A stretch of DNA of 64,000 nucleotides from Bradyrhizobium cytisi (GCF_008123515.1 NZ_VSSR01000061.1:1-64000), one strand, 5' to 3'. Shown: positions 43,144-52,440, numbered from the stretch's first letter. Program-made: numbers and translations. Notes: generated by a model from the letters alone, not told the origin.

Positions 43144-43778
43144 GCGACGCAATGGCCAAGCAGCTCCGGGTGCGCGGCGCAGATGTGATGCGCGCCGGCG
43201 TCCCGCAGCTCGGCCTCGCTGCCATAGCCATAGAGCACGCCGATCGCAGTCATTCCGTTGGTGCGGGCGCCGACCACGTCATGGCTGCGGTCGCCGATCA
43301 TGATGGCGCTGTTTGCATCGACGCGGGCCTCGTCCAGCGCGTAGCGGAGCAGGTCACACTTGTCGACACGCGTGCCGTCGAGCTCGGAGCCGAACACGCG
43401 CTCGAAATAGGGTTTTAGGCCAAAATGTTCGACGATGCGGTTGGCGTAGACGGCGGGCTTGCTGGTCGCAACGAACATGCGCTGGCCGGTCGCGGCAATC
43501 GTCGTCAGCGTGTCGACAATACCGGCATAGGCCTCGTTCTCGAACAGGCCGATGTTGCTGAAGCGGTCGCGATAGAGCATTAGCGCCTGGTCGGCCAGTG
43601 CGTCGGTTCCGGTGAGCTTCTTCAGGCTCGAATGCAGCGGCGGACCGATGCACCAGGTCAGCTCGTCCTCGCTCGGCACTGCGAGGCTCAGCCGCTCGAG
43701 GGCGTACTGGATCGAGCGCGTGATCCCGGGCTTCGGGTCGGTCAGGGTGCCGTCGAGATCGAAGAAGACTGTCGCCAT
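43140..43778 (-). CDS. HAD-family phosphatase (phosphoglycolate phosphatase-like)
   Basis: A 212-residue HAD hydrolase. Motif I FFDLDGTLTD at 5-14 has the nucleophile Asp and general acid Asp; motif II is a Ser/Thr in MFVATSKP (about 97-104); motif III/IV is MIGDRSHDVVGA (about 160-171). The small alpha-helical cap type fits the Gph group that dephosphorylates 2-phosphoglycolate and related compounds. Converges on the aldoxime dehydratase gene, overlapping by 4 bases, so not functionally linked. Exact substrate unknown. Confidence 0.9.
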   Translation of the reverse strand: MATVFFDLDGTLTDPKPGITRSIQYALERLSLAVPSEDELTWCIGPPLHSSLKKLTGTDALADQALMLYRDRFSNIGLFENEAYAGIVDTLTTIAATGQRMFVATSKPAVYANRIVEHFGLKPYFERVFGSELDGTRVDKCDLLRYALDEARVDANSAIMIGDRSHDVVGARTNGMTAIGVLYGYGSEAELRDAGAHHICAAHPELLGHCVA

Positions 43779-43850
43779 CAGGAGCTGGCTCGCGTTGAAA
43801 TTGCCGTTCCGTTGCTAGTCGGATCGGATATCAAGTCAAGACCCGTTGCA

Positions 43851-44867
43851 TCATTGCTGCTTCGTCCATTCGACGATCGCGGTGGCATCCGCGCCCGCCT
43901 GCGCCTCCCAGGCAGTGATCGTGCCCGTTGCGGCCGTTCGGAGCGCCGCGACGAGGGATGGCGGCGCGGGCTCGGCGATCTTGACGCCGTTGTCGCGCAT
44001 GCGCGCATAATTCTCCGAGGTGCGATGGGTCAGGAGCGCGAGCTGGCTCTGCTCGGTCTCGGCCGCGGCCGCCATCACCTCGCGCTGCGTCGGCTCCGGT
44101 AGCGCGGCAAATGCCTCGCTGTGGACGAAGGCGATCGAGACCGGCATCGCGTAGTTGATGGCCGTGAAATAGGGCAGGAAGTCCCACAGCTTGCGTCCCG
44201 CGCCGCCGTCGCCGGAGGTGAGGAACGCGTTCAGTTGATGCTCCTTCAGGCCGACAAGTGCTTTGTCCATCGGCAGGAACTGTGCGTTCGCGCCGGCCGC
44301 CTTCATCACCTCGCTGGAATTGGCATCGTAAGCCCGCAAATTGAGTTTCGGCAGGTCGTCAGCGCCCGCAAGCGACCGGTCCGACCACAGGCCCGTCGCA
44401 GGCCAGATCGTCAGATAGAGCACCTTGAGGCCGTGGGCGGCGAGGGCCTTTTCGTAAAGCGGCCGTGCGCGCGCATTGGCGGCGCGAGCGATGTCGACCG
44501 ATTGCACCAGGAAGGGTAGCGTCGAGAGGCTGAGCACGGGGTCGAGGCCCGAGAGCGCGCCTGCAAAGGCGTCGCCGCCCGCGATCCGGCCGTCCAGCGC
44601 CGCGCGCGGCATTTCGCCCGAGCTGATCTTCAGCTGATTGTCGAAGGCGTTGGTCACGCTCACGAAACCGTTTGTGCGCGCGGCCACGCGATCGGCGAAA
44701 GTGCTGAGCCCGATCCCGGATATGTTGTTCTCGGGATATTCGGTGGTCATCCGCCAGTTCACTTGCGCCATGGCTGGCGCGGCGGACAGGATCAATAATG
44801 CGAGGGCAAGGATCGCGCGGATCCGTTTGGCGGGGAAGCGCATTGGGAGAAGCAGGTCAGTCAGCAT
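43851..44867 (-). CDS. TRAP transporter substrate-binding protein (DctP-like), orphan
   Basis: A 338-residue periplasmic binding protein with a signal (about 15-35, ending AMAQ). The mature part has DctP-family features: WRMTTEYPENNISGIGLSTF at the start, LPFLVQSVDIARAANARARP, and a conserved Arg in LNLRAYDANSSEVMKAAG that usually grips the ligand carboxylate. It should capture a carboxylate for a TRAP importer, but no DctQ/DctM permease genes are adjacent, so it uses a distant permease or acts as a sensor component. Divergent from the transglycosylase gene. Start could also be at 44843. Confidence 0.88.
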   Translation of the reverse strand: MLTDLLLPMRFPAKRIRAILALALLILSAAPAMAQVNWRMTTEYPENNISGIGLSTFADRVAARTNGFVSVTNAFDNQLKISSGEMPRAALDGRIAGGDAFAGALSGLDPVLSLSTLPFLVQSVDIARAANARARPLYEKALAAHGLKVLYLTIWPATGLWSDRSLAGADDLPKLNLRAYDANSSEVMKAAGANAQFLPMDKALVGLKEHQLNAFLTSGDGGAGRKLWDFLPYFTAINYAMPVSIAFVHSEAFAALPEPTQREVMAAAAETEQSQLALLTHRTSENYARMRDNGVKIAEPAPPSLVAALRTAATGTITAWEAQAGADATAIVEWTKQQ

Positions 44868-44888
44868 TTATTGGCAACTCGTCGAACC

Positions 44889-45929
44889 ATGGCACGACGC
44901 CACGACATGGCAGATCATCTTGTTGCATGCCGCGCCCGCGTGCGCCACGGCGATACTTGGGCACGGCTGACGCGAATTGCATCACGCATCGTCCCCGCAC
45001 TGCTTGTGTCCGCGACACAGGCGATGGCTTGGGACAGCTCACCCGCAAAGACCAACGTTGCCGTTCCCAGCGTCGAAGAGCTGGCGATGCCGCCTGCGAT
45101 GCCGGCGGATGGCCGCGAGAGCGACACGCGGGAATCGATCTGCCTGATCGTTGAGGCGGCCGCGCGCGATGCCAAGCTGCCGTTGGAATTCTTCGCCCGC
45201 GTGATTTGGCAGGAAAGCCGTTTCCAGGCCGATGCGGTGGGCCCGATGACGCGCAACGGCGAGCACGCGCAGGGGATCGCGCAGTTCATGCCGGGCACCG
45301 CGAGCGAGCGCGGGCTTCTCAATCCCTTCAATCCGGTGCAGGCCCTGCCGAAATCGGCCGAGTTCCTGAATGAGCTCCGCAATCAGTTCGGCAATCTCGG
45401 CTTGGCTGCGGCCGCCTACAATGCCGGGCCGCGGCGGGTGCAGGAATGGCTCGCCGGCAGTGGTAGCATGCCGGAGCAAACCCGCAACTACGTCTACGCC
45501 ATCACCGGCGCGACGGTTGACGCGTGGGCCAAGGCCGGCAGCACCGGCAAGGGGCCGCCCAGCTCACCGCCCACGAGCTGCCGCGACCTGATGGCGCTGT
45601 TGAAGCGCGCACCGAACCCGTTCGTGGCCGAGCTCGAGCAGCATGTCGAGCTCGCTGCCGCCAGGATCTGGGGCGTTCAGCTCGCGGCGGGCTTCGATCG
45701 CAACAAGGCGCTGGCGATGTATTCCCGCGCCGTCACGCGCCTCAGCGCCGTGATCGGCGAGCGCGATCCCAGCCTGTTGAGCTCGGTGATGCGCAGCCGC
45801 GGTTCGCATCCCTTCTACCAGGTGCGCATCGGCACCGACACGCGCCCCGAAGCGGACGATCTCTGCAACCGCATCCGGAAAGCGGGCGGGGCTTGCTTCG
45901 TGCTGAAGAACCGCGGCGTGGCGGGGTAG
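44889..45929 (+). CDS. Lytic transglycosylase, SLT domain
   Basis: A 346-residue exported murein hydrolase. N-terminal signal-like hydrophobic stretch (about 25-46, ending AMA), then an SLT (family 1, goose lysozyme-like) domain at about 85-220. The catalytic Glu is in IWQESRF, followed by AQGIAQFMPGTA and AAYNAGPRRVQEW. The C-terminal part (about 265-346) lacks clear homology and ends in a SPOR-like region (FYQVRIGTDTRPEADDLCNR). Cleaves glycan strands for remodelling. Start uncertain; the longer TTG version at 44871 also fits. Confidence 0.9.
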   Translation: MARRHDMADHLVACRARVRHGDTWARLTRIASRIVPALLVSATQAMAWDSSPAKTNVAVPSVEELAMPPAMPADGRESDTRESICLIVEAAARDAKLPLEFFARVIWQESRFQADAVGPMTRNGEHAQGIAQFMPGTASERGLLNPFNPVQALPKSAEFLNELRNQFGNLGLAAAAYNAGPRRVQEWLAGSGSMPEQTRNYVYAITGATVDAWAKAGSTGKGPPSSPPTSCRDLMALLKRAPNPFVAELEQHVELAAARIWGVQLAAGFDRNKALAMYSRAVTRLSAVIGERDPSLLSSVMRSRGSHPFYQVRIGTDTRPEADDLCNRIRKAGGACFVLKNRGVAG

Positions 45930-46038
45930 GCGATAGCTGGAGCTTTCGCTTTGCGAAGAGCGGATCATAGCCTGCATTGATCTTGCGCTGGGTGCAGCGG
46001 TGTGAAAGGACAATCAAGGAGCGAACGCCCCGCGGAGG

Positions 46039-46611
46039 GTGGGCCTTTTGGAGCTGCTGCAGGTGATTGGGGGCGCGACACACAGAGATCCCATCGGAAC
46101 GATCCACAGAATTGCTCTGGCATGCGCTTGTATGGTGAGCTTCGTGCTCTGGCTTGCATTGGATTCGGACTTCGCCAACGCCCTGTTTTGGGCTGCGAAG
46201 CTGGAGGGGCATCCGATCAGTGGGACCGTCCCGGTGAGCAAAGTCGCAATCTGCCTCGGCTGGAGCTTGTTGGCATTCGGATTAATCTGCCACCGCTACT
46301 GGATAGGGACGATCGCTATTTTGGCGCTTTTGGCGGCCACCCTTGTTGGCGAGATCGGCTCCAGCATTGTCGACATCAGGTTTTTTGATCTGCCGGTAGC
46401 CAAATCGATCGTTCAGTCGGCGCCGCATGGATTGCTTTATGCTCTCAAGCTGCCATTCATCGCGATTGCCCTTGCCTACTTCATCGTTACCAGGCGTGCC
46501 TTCGCCAATGCATATGAGCGGCTCTGCCTGGCAGCCATATTGGGCTTGTGCGCTATCATGGCGTGGACCGGCTTGCTCGATCTGATCTATCCGGGCATCG
46601 CATGGCGCTAG
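46039..46611 (+). CDS. Multi-pass membrane protein, hypothetical
   Basis: A 190-residue protein with about five hydrophobic helices (about 25-43, 64-82, 87-103, 131-150 and 162-180). No family motif is recognised. GTG at 46039 sits directly after GGAGGG; a TTG at 46048 would have better spacing, so the start is open. Base composition is somewhat more AT-rich than that of its neighbours, which may mean recent acquisition. Possible transport or scaffold role cannot be assigned. Confidence 0.7.
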   Translation: MGLLELLQVIGGATHRDPIGTIHRIALACACMVSFVLWLALDSDFANALFWAAKLEGHPISGTVPVSKVAICLGWSLLAFGLICHRYWIGTIAILALLAATLVGEIGSSIVDIRFFDLPVAKSIVQSAPHGLLYALKLPFIAIALAYFIVTRRAFANAYERLCLAAILGLCAIMAWTGLLDLIYPGIAWR

Positions 46612-46716
46612 CCAGCATTGCGCCGCGCATGCCAGCCCCGCCGCGTGTTTCCTTGACGCGGCCGCCGGCATTGCCCGTTATGCAGGCCCGATTCCACAAC
46701 CCCGACCGGCCGTCCC

Positions 46717-47457
46717 TTGGCGTTTCCTCCGCTCAATTCTCCTCAATGGCAAAGTCCGTGGCGCACCTTCGCCTGGGGGCTGCGTTCAATCACGCAGACG
46801 ATCCTGACGCTAGTGCTGTTCGCGACCTATCTCGGCATCGGCGCGCTCGCCCATGACAGCCATTTCAGCCTGCTCTGGGCGCTGTGCTCGACACTGTTCG
46901 TCTGGGCCGGGCCGGCACAGATCATTTTGATTACCACGCTCGGTTCGGGTGCGACCGTCATCCAGTCGGCGATCGCGGTCACTGTCAGCGCGATCCGGCT
47001 GTTTCCGATGGTGGTCTCCGTGCTGCCGCTGATGCGCACACCAACGACCAAGCGGCGTGAGCTGTTCTTTGCGGCGCATCTCACGGCCGTGACGTTGTGG
47101 GTCGAATGCCATCGCTTCCTGCCGCAAGTGCCGCGCGAGCGTCGCATCGCCTTTGTGAACGGACTTGGCTTCGGTCTGGTCTCGGTATGTCTGACCGCCA
47201 ACACGATCGGCTATTTCCTCGCCGCCAACCTGACTCAGACATTGGGCGCCGCGATCCTGCTGCTGACGCCGCTATCCTTCCTGTTCTCGACCGCGCGCAA
47301 CAGCCGCGAGGTCGCCGATGTCGTCGCGCTCGCGCTTGGGGTTCTGCTCTATCCGCTGGCCGCGAAGATGAACTCCGGCCTCGACATCCTCGTCAGCGGC
47401 CTTGCCGCGGGCACGATTGCCTATGGCGTGCATTGGTGGCGGGAGGTGCGCGCATGA
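46717..47457 (+). CDS. azlC: AzlC-like branched-chain amino acid exporter, large subunit
   Basis: A 246-residue inner-membrane protein of the AzlC/YgaZ family. Seven or eight hydrophobic helices are visible; the conserved region FVWAGPAQIILI at about 66-77 and a VVSVLPLMRTP loop near 105 are typical. With AzlD it exports branched-chain amino acids such as leucine or valine analogues. Start is TTG, as no ATG precedes the conserved region. Its TGA overlaps the azlD ATG. Confidence 0.9.
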   Translation: MAFPPLNSPQWQSPWRTFAWGLRSITQTILTLVLFATYLGIGALAHDSHFSLLWALCSTLFVWAGPAQIILITTLGSGATVIQSAIAVTVSAIRLFPMVVSVLPLMRTPTTKRRELFFAAHLTAVTLWVECHRFLPQVPRERRIAFVNGLGFGLVSVCLTANTIGYFLAANLTQTLGAAILLLTPLSFLFSTARNSREVADVVALALGVLLYPLAAKMNSGLDILVSGLAAGTIAYGVHWWREVRA

Positions 47458-47804
47458 GCGCCCCGCAACTCATCGGCGACTGGCACGCGCTGCTCTTGCT
47501 GTTCGTCGCCGGCGTCATTCCCAACCAGATATGGCGCATGCTGGGCCTGTGGTTCGGCGGCGGTATCGACGAGGGCTCCGAGCTTCTGGTCTGGGTGAGG
47601 GCGGTCGCGACCGCGATCCTGGCCGGCGTCATCGCCCAGATCGTGGTCGAGCCATCCGGCGCGCTCGCCAGCGTGCCGGATGCCTTGCGCTACGGCGCGG
47701 TCGGCGCCGGCCTCGTTGTGTTCCTGCTGACCCGCCGCTCGATCTTCGCAGGCGTTGTCGCCGGCGAAGTCTTCATGCTGGCCGGCAAGTGGTGGTTGGG
47801 CTAA
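47454..47804 (+). CDS. azlD: AzlD-like branched-chain amino acid exporter, small subunit
   Basis: A 116-residue membrane protein with four helices that partners AzlC (YgaH-like). Starts within the azlC stop (ATGA overlap), showing translational coupling. Recognised by NQIWRMLGLWFGGGI in the first third and a final helix with GVVAGEVFMLAGKWWLG. Full length for the family. A longer frame begins inside azlC but is not used. Confidence 0.88.
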   Translation: MSAPQLIGDWHALLLLFVAGVIPNQIWRMLGLWFGGGIDEGSELLVWVRAVATAILAGVIAQIVVEPSGALASVPDALRYGAVGAGLVVFLLTRRSIFAGVVAGEVFMLAGKWWLG

Positions 47805-47835
47805 AACCGTCGCGAACAGCCAAGGAACTGGATAT

Positions 47836-48327
47836 ATGGTTCGCGAAAACGAACTCCGCGAAGGCGAGGTCGCCATCGAGCTGCCGTCGACGGAAGATGC
47901 CGGCCTCGTCTTCATCGGTCGCATCCGCACCCCCTGGACCTCGCGGCTGGAGACGCCGCGCCAGGGCCGCGCCGACGGCCCGGTGTGTCGCCTCGAGATT
48001 TTCGAGCCGTTCTTGCCCGCGATCAAGGGCGTCGATTTCTACAGCAATCTCGAAGTGCTCTACTGGCTCGACAAGTCGCGCCGCGACATCGTGCTGCAGA
48101 GCCCGAAGAACAACGACAAGACCCGCGGCACGTTTTCGCTGCGCTCGCCGGTCCGGCCCAATCCGATCGGCACCTCGATCGTGAAGCTGGTCGGCATCGA
48201 GGGCGGCACGATTCTCGTGCGTGGCCTCGATTGCCTCGACAACACGCCGCTGATCGATATCAAGCCTGATCGCTGCGAGTTCACGCCATTGGCTGCGCCG
48301 CAGCCGGGGGACTTTCAGACGGAATAA
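47836..48327 (+). CDS. TrmO-like tRNA-m6t6A methyltransferase
   Basis: A 163-residue TsaA/TrmO-family protein that in E. coli methylates t6A37 of tRNA-Thr using SAM. Visible features are the N-terminal VFIGRIRTPW, a central beta-barrel core with LEVLYWLDKSRRD, and FSLRSPVRPNPIGTSIVKL (about 103-121), the most conserved SAM/tRNA-contacting segment. It lacks the C-terminal extension of E. coli TrmO and matches the short form. ATG with AAGGA upstream, 31 bases after azlD. Confidence 0.9.
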   Translation: MVRENELREGEVAIELPSTEDAGLVFIGRIRTPWTSRLETPRQGRADGPVCRLEIFEPFLPAIKGVDFYSNLEVLYWLDKSRRDIVLQSPKNNDKTRGTFSLRSPVRPNPIGTSIVKLVGIEGGTILVRGLDCLDNTPLIDIKPDRCEFTPLAAPQPGDFQTE

Positions 48328-48330
48328 CGA

Positions 48331-48756
48331 TCAGCTCTTCAACGCCGCGATCAGCTTGATCGCATTCTCTTCCAGCACCTTGACGTCTTCCTTGCGGCTC
48401 GCGGGCGGCAGCATCGCCACGCCGTCGTGGCGGGGCATCACGTGCATGTGGAGATGAAACACCACCTGGCCGCCGGCGGCCTCGTTGAACTGCTGCACGG
48501 TGATGCCATCGGCCTTGAAGGCCTTCATCGCGGCGGCCGCGATCTTGTGCGTGCCGCGGGCGACGTGAGCATAGTCGTCGGGCTTGATGTCGAGGATGTT
48601 GCGGGCAGGAGCCTTCGGGATCACCAGCGTGTGGCCGGGCACCCGCGGCATGATGTCGAGGAAGGCGAAGACATGCTCGTCCTCGTAGACCTTGTGGCAG
48701 GGAAACTCGCCGCGCAGGATCTTTGCGAAGATGTTGTTCGGATCATAGGCGGTCAT
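48331..48756 (-). CDS. HIT-family protein (histidine triad nucleotide hydrolase)
   Basis: A 141-residue cytosolic protein with the histidine triad HLHMH in VVFHLHMHVMP (about 97-107), whose central His attacks the phosphoramidate or nucleotidyl substrate. N-terminal NIFAKILRGEFPCHKVYED fits the Hint branch (PKCI-like). Converges on the TrmO-like gene. The ATG at 48756 is chosen because upstream codons are non-homologous. Likely nucleotide salvage or adenylate cleavage. Confidence 0.93.
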   Translation of the reverse strand: MTAYDPNNIFAKILRGEFPCHKVYEDEHVFAFLDIMPRVPGHTLVIPKAPARNILDIKPDDYAHVARGTHKIAAAAMKAFKADGITVQQFNEAAGGQVVFHLHMHVMPRHDGVAMLPPASRKEDVKVLEENAIKLIAALKS

Positions 48757-48820
48757 GGCGGCGGCTCCCAAGAATTTTGAGCTTAGTTTTGCGCTTAGTG
48801 TCACCAGCGATGGCAAACGG

Positions 48821-50062
48821 TCAAGGCGCCTCGTCGATGCCTTTCCGGAACGGGCCGAGCTCGGCGAGCTCGCGTCCGGCCTCGGCGACATAGGCACGCT
48901 CGCGCTTGAGATAATCGTCGATGGCGCGACGCAGGCCAGGATCGGCGATGAAATGGGCAGAGTGGGTGGTCCGCGGCAGGTAGCCGCGCGCGATCTTGTG
49001 CTCGCCCTGCGCGCCGGCCTCGACATATGTGAGGCCGCGCTTAATGGCGAAATCGATTGCCTGGTAGTAGCAGACCTCGAAATGCAGGAACGGATGATGC
49101 TCGACCGCTCCCCAGTTGCGGCCGAACAGCGCGTCCGAACCGATGAAGTTGATCGCGCCCGCGATCCAGCGCTCGTTGCGGCGGGCCATCACCAGCAGCA
49201 CGTCCTGGCTCATGGTCTCGCCGATCAGCGAGAAGAACTCGCGCGTGAGATAGGGACGGCCCCATTTGCGCGAGCCGGTCTCCATGTAGAATTCGAAGAA
49301 GGCATCCCAGGCGTCCTCGGTGATGTCCTTGCCTGTGAGCCAATGGATGGTGATGCCGGCGGGTAGCGCATCGCGTCGCTCGCGCTTGATCGATTTGCGG
49401 TGGCGCGAGTTCAGCGTCGCCAGAAAATCGTCGAAGGTGGCAAAGCCCTCATTGCGCCAGTGGAACTGCTGGTCGGTGCGCTGGAGGAAGCCGTGCTGGG
49501 CAAGCAGCTTCCACTCGGCCTCGCGCGCAAAGGTGACGTGCACCGAGGAGGCTTTGCTGACGCCGCACAGCGCCACCAGCCCGCTCGCCAGTGCCTCCGT
49601 GATCCGCTCGTGGTCGACGCCGTCGCGGACCAGGAGCCGCGGCCCCGTCGCCGGCGTGAAGGGAACAGAGACCTGCAGCTTCGGGTAATAGCGTCCGCCG
49701 GCGCGCTCATAGGCGTCGGCCCAGCCGCGGTCGAACACGTACTCGCCTTGACTATGGGATTTCAGATAGCAGGGCACGACGCCGGCGACACGGTCGTTGA
49801 TCTTGGCCACCAGATGCCGGGGTCCCCAGCCGGTGCGGATCGTGGCTGAACCCGATTTCTCAACGGCGGAAAGAAACGCGTGAGATACGAATGGGTTATA
49901 GGCGGGCTTTAAAAGGCCGAAAGAATTGCCTGGAAGCCTGGATGAGGTTCCCGTGCCATGCCCGTTGCAGGCCTTGCCAGGATTGGCGCAGGCGTCCCAA
50001 TCCTCTGGCGAGACTTCGCCAATGGACGGTACGGCCTCCAGCGTGATGTCCGATGATCGCAT
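48821..50062 (-). CDS. DUF482 / GNAT-related peptidoglycan-type protein
   Basis: A 413-residue protein of the DUF482 (PF04339-type) family, related to the FemABX/GNAT acyltransferase fold. Conserved stretches are NPFVSHAFLSAVEKSGSA near 55-72, a LVAKINDRVAGVVPCYLKSH region and FARNWGAVEHHPFLHFEVCYYQ-like segments near the C-terminus. Members may use aminoacyl-tRNA or acyl-CoA donors. Upstream of, and divergent from, no other gene; next is the GDPD gene on the same strand, 48 bases before it. Specific substrate unknown. Confidence 0.8.
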   Translation of the reverse strand: MRSSDITLEAVPSIGEVSPEDWDACANPGKACNGHGTGTSSRLPGNSFGLLKPAYNPFVSHAFLSAVEKSGSATIRTGWGPRHLVAKINDRVAGVVPCYLKSHSQGEYVFDRGWADAYERAGGRYYPKLQVSVPFTPATGPRLLVRDGVDHERITEALASGLVALCGVSKASSVHVTFAREAEWKLLAQHGFLQRTDQQFHWRNEGFATFDDFLATLNSRHRKSIKRERRDALPAGITIHWLTGKDITEDAWDAFFEFYMETGSRKWGRPYLTREFFSLIGETMSQDVLLVMARRNERWIAGAINFIGSDALFGRNWGAVEHHPFLHFEVCYYQAIDFAIKRGLTYVEAGAQGEHKIARGYLPRTTHSAHFIADPGLRRAIDDYLKRERAYVAEAGRELAELGPFRKGIDEAP

Positions 50063-50110
50063 TGCGCCCAAGATCGTGCATTGCAGCAGCGACTTCAAGG
50101 GTGGGGAACA

Positions 50111-50863
50111 TCAAGCCTGCGGCACGAAGCCCTCAAAGATCATCTGATCGGCATATTGCCCAACCCGCGCCCGCTGCTCGGGCGTGCGCACGGTCCAGCC
50201 GAGCAGGGCGCAGCCGAAGACGTTTCGGGCGATCCAGGGGGCGGGCGCCGGCAGGTGGTCGACCTTGAAGGCGATGAAGTGGGGCTGGGTCTGGAAGCCG
50301 TGGCGGAGGTACAGCATGCTGTCGCGCTGCGCTTGCGTCAGGTAGGCCCAGTACTCGTCTTCATAGGTCCGCTGCGCGACGATGCCGCGCGGGCGGGAGG
50401 GCAGCAGCTCGCGCAGGGCCAGCACCTGGTCGGGGTCGAAGGACATCCCGACCGCTTGCCCCTGATACGACGCCAGCACCTCGGCCATCCGCTTCACCAG
50501 CTTGCGGTCGCCGTCAAAATGGCTCTTCACCTCGATCACCAGCGGCACGCGGCCGGCGACGATGGCGCAGAGATCGCTGAGCGACATCATCCGCTCAGGC
50601 GTATCCCTGAACCTGATGGCCTTCAGCTCCGCCGCGGTCTTTGCCACCACCGGTCCGGTGGCCTCGGTGAGGCGGCCAAGCGCGTGGTCGTGGTGGACCA
50701 TGGCCTCGCCGTCGGCGGAGAGCTGGATGTCGACCTCGATCGAGAAATTGCCCGCAACCGCCGCCTGCACCGCGCCCGGCATGTTCTCGACGATACCGCG
50801 GGAGATGTCATGCAGGCCGCGATGGGCGACCGGCCGCGCTGTCAGCCAATCCGGAGCACGCAC
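50111..50863 (-). CDS. Glycerophosphodiester phosphodiesterase
   Basis: A 250-residue GDPD enzyme that splits glycerophosphodiesters to glycerol-3-phosphate and an alcohol. VAHRGLHD (about 11-18) gives the catalytic His/Arg, FSIEVDIQLSADG (about 38-50) the metal-binding Glu and Asp, and VHHDHALGRLT the second His; VIEVKSHF supplies another metal ligand. No signal, so cytoplasmic. The GTG at 50863 follows a TGAGG ribosome site and 10 bases after the RidA stop, so they form an operon. Confidence 0.88.
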   Translation of the reverse strand: MRAPDWLTARPVAHRGLHDISRGIVENMPGAVQAAVAGNFSIEVDIQLSADGEAMVHHDHALGRLTEATGPVVAKTAAELKAIRFRDTPERMMSLSDLCAIVAGRVPLVIEVKSHFDGDRKLVKRMAEVLASYQGQAVGMSFDPDQVLALRELLPSRPRGIVAQRTYEDEYWAYLTQAQRDSMLYLRHGFQTQPHFIAFKVDHLPAPAPWIARNVFGCALLGWTVRTPEQRARVGQYADQMIFEGFVPQA

Positions 50864-50873
50864 GATGCCGACC

Positions 50874-51341
50874 TCAGGCGACCTCGAACACGCCTTCGAC
50901 CTCGACCGCCGCATCCGCGGGCAGCGAGGCGACGCCGACGGTGGTGCGGGCGTGGCGGCCCTTGTCACCGAAGGCCGCGACCATCAGGTCAGAGGCGCCG
51001 TTGAGAACCTTTGGCCCGTCCAGGAAGTCCGGCGCCGAGTTGATGAAGCCGCCGAGACGCACCACGCGCACAACCTTGTCGAGGTCGCCAAGCGCCGCCT
51101 TGACCTGTGCGAGCAGGTTGACGGCACAGCCACGCGCCGCCGCAGCACCTTCCTCGATCGAGACGCCAGCGCCCAGCTTGCCCTTGGCGATCAGCTTGCC
51201 GGCGGGATCGAAGCAGACCTGGCCGGAGACGAACAGCAGATTGCCGGTGCGCACGAACGGCACGTAATTGGCGACGGGAGTGGGGGCCTCGTGCAGCTTG
51301 ATGCCCTGTTCCGCCAGTTTCTGCTCGACCGTGCCCGCCAT
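50874..51341 (-). CDS. RidA family protein, first copy
   Basis: A 155-residue RidA/YjgF-family enamine/imine deaminase-like protein. LFVSGQVCFDPAGKLIAKGK (about 33-52) and the C-terminal HARTTVGVASLPADAAVEVE (about 130-149) are typical; the conserved active-site Arg of RidA is kept in HARTT. It could remove reactive enamines made by pyridoxal enzymes. Upstream of GDPD in the same operon. Paralogue at 52614. Confidence 0.92.
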   Translation of the reverse strand: MAGTVEQKLAEQGIKLHEAPTPVANYVPFVRTGNLLFVSGQVCFDPAGKLIAKGKLGAGVSIEEGAAAARGCAVNLLAQVKAALGDLDKVVRVVRLGGFINSAPDFLDGPKVLNGASDLMVAAFGDKGRHARTTVGVASLPADAAVEVEGVFEVA

Positions 51342-51594
51342 GTCTCGACCTCGATGTCTGAAAAATCATCCGCTCCGGCGGGTCTGGTGACCGCCGGGCG
51401 CGCCCTGTTTCGCCCATCATGCCGCCACATGCAAGCAAGCCGATAGGGCGACGGGACGCCGGGGTGAACTGGATTTTCCCGAGGCAGGTCAGGAGGTTCA
51501 ACGGAGAGGCGCAACTTTACGTGAAACCGCCGCAGTTGCGACGCAATGGAACGGTCATTAAAGTGTCGAATCTGCGCGTCCCCAGGGAACAGAC

Positions 51595-52440
51595 ATGGTG
51601 CACCTTTTCCGGACTTCATTCGGTCTGATGGCGCTCGCGATGGCCGCCGTCGGCGCCGGTGGCAGCGCGCATGCCGCGAACGGTCCGTTCCTCGCACACC
51701 AGGCGCTCTATGATCTGAGCCTGGTCAAATCGCGCTCCAATTCCATCAACAGCGCGCGCGGCCGCATCCTCTACAATTTCGCCGGAAGTGCTTGCGAAGG
51801 CTACACGTCCGAATTCCGCCAGGTCTCCGAGCTCGACAGCGGCGAGGGCAAGGTCACGCTCAGCGATCTCCGCTCCAATTCCTGGGAGGACGCCACAGGG
51901 AAAAGCTACCGCTTCAAGATCGAGACGCGGATGAACGAGACCGAGGCCGGCCTGGTCGACGGCTCGGCGGAGCGCGACGGCGACCACATCAACGTCAAGC
52001 TGAAGTTGCCGGCGCCGAAGAATTTCACCCTCGACGGCAAGATCGTGTTTCCGACCGAGCAGATCCAGCACATCATTGCCGCCGCTAAGGACGGCAAATC
52101 GCTGCTCGAGCTCTCCGTCTATGACGGCTCCGACGATGGCCAGAAGGTCTACAACACGCTGACCGTGATCGGTCAGGCGATCCCTGCCGACCGCACTGCT
52201 TCGCCAGATCCTTCGACGTCGGACGAGCACATGAAAACGCTGAAGCGCTGGCCGGTGACCGTCAGCTATTTCGACCGCGACGTCCAGCAGAAGGAAGGCG
52301 AGCAGACGCCGGTTTATGCGATGTCGTTCGAGCTCTACGAAAACGGCGTCTCCCGCCAGCTCGTGCTCGACTACAACGACTTTGTCATTTCCGGCGCGAT
52401 GGGCAAGTTCGACGTCAAGGACAGCAAGCCCTGTAATTGA
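51595..52440 (+). CDS. EipB-like cell-envelope integrity protein
   Basis: A 281-residue periplasmic protein (DUF1849). Signal peptide 1-27 (ending SAHA). The beta-sheet spiral fold is suggested by an N-terminal FLAHQALYDLSLVKS and the QEM-like segments that follow; the conserved disulfide pair is present as Cys60 region (GSACEGYTSEFR) and the penultimate Cys (DSKPCN). In Brucella, EipB maintains envelope integrity with Tol-type partners. Single gene, ATG with AACAG spacing. Confidence 0.9.
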   Translation: MVHLFRTSFGLMALAMAAVGAGGSAHAANGPFLAHQALYDLSLVKSRSNSINSARGRILYNFAGSACEGYTSEFRQVSELDSGEGKVTLSDLRSNSWEDATGKSYRFKIETRMNETEAGLVDGSAERDGDHINVKLKLPAPKNFTLDGKIVFPTEQIQHIIAAAKDGKSLLELSVYDGSDDGQKVYNTLTVIGQAIPADRTASPDPSTSDEHMKTLKRWPVTVSYFDRDVQQKEGEQTPVYAMSFELYENGVSRQLVLDYNDFVISGAMGKFDVKDSKPCN

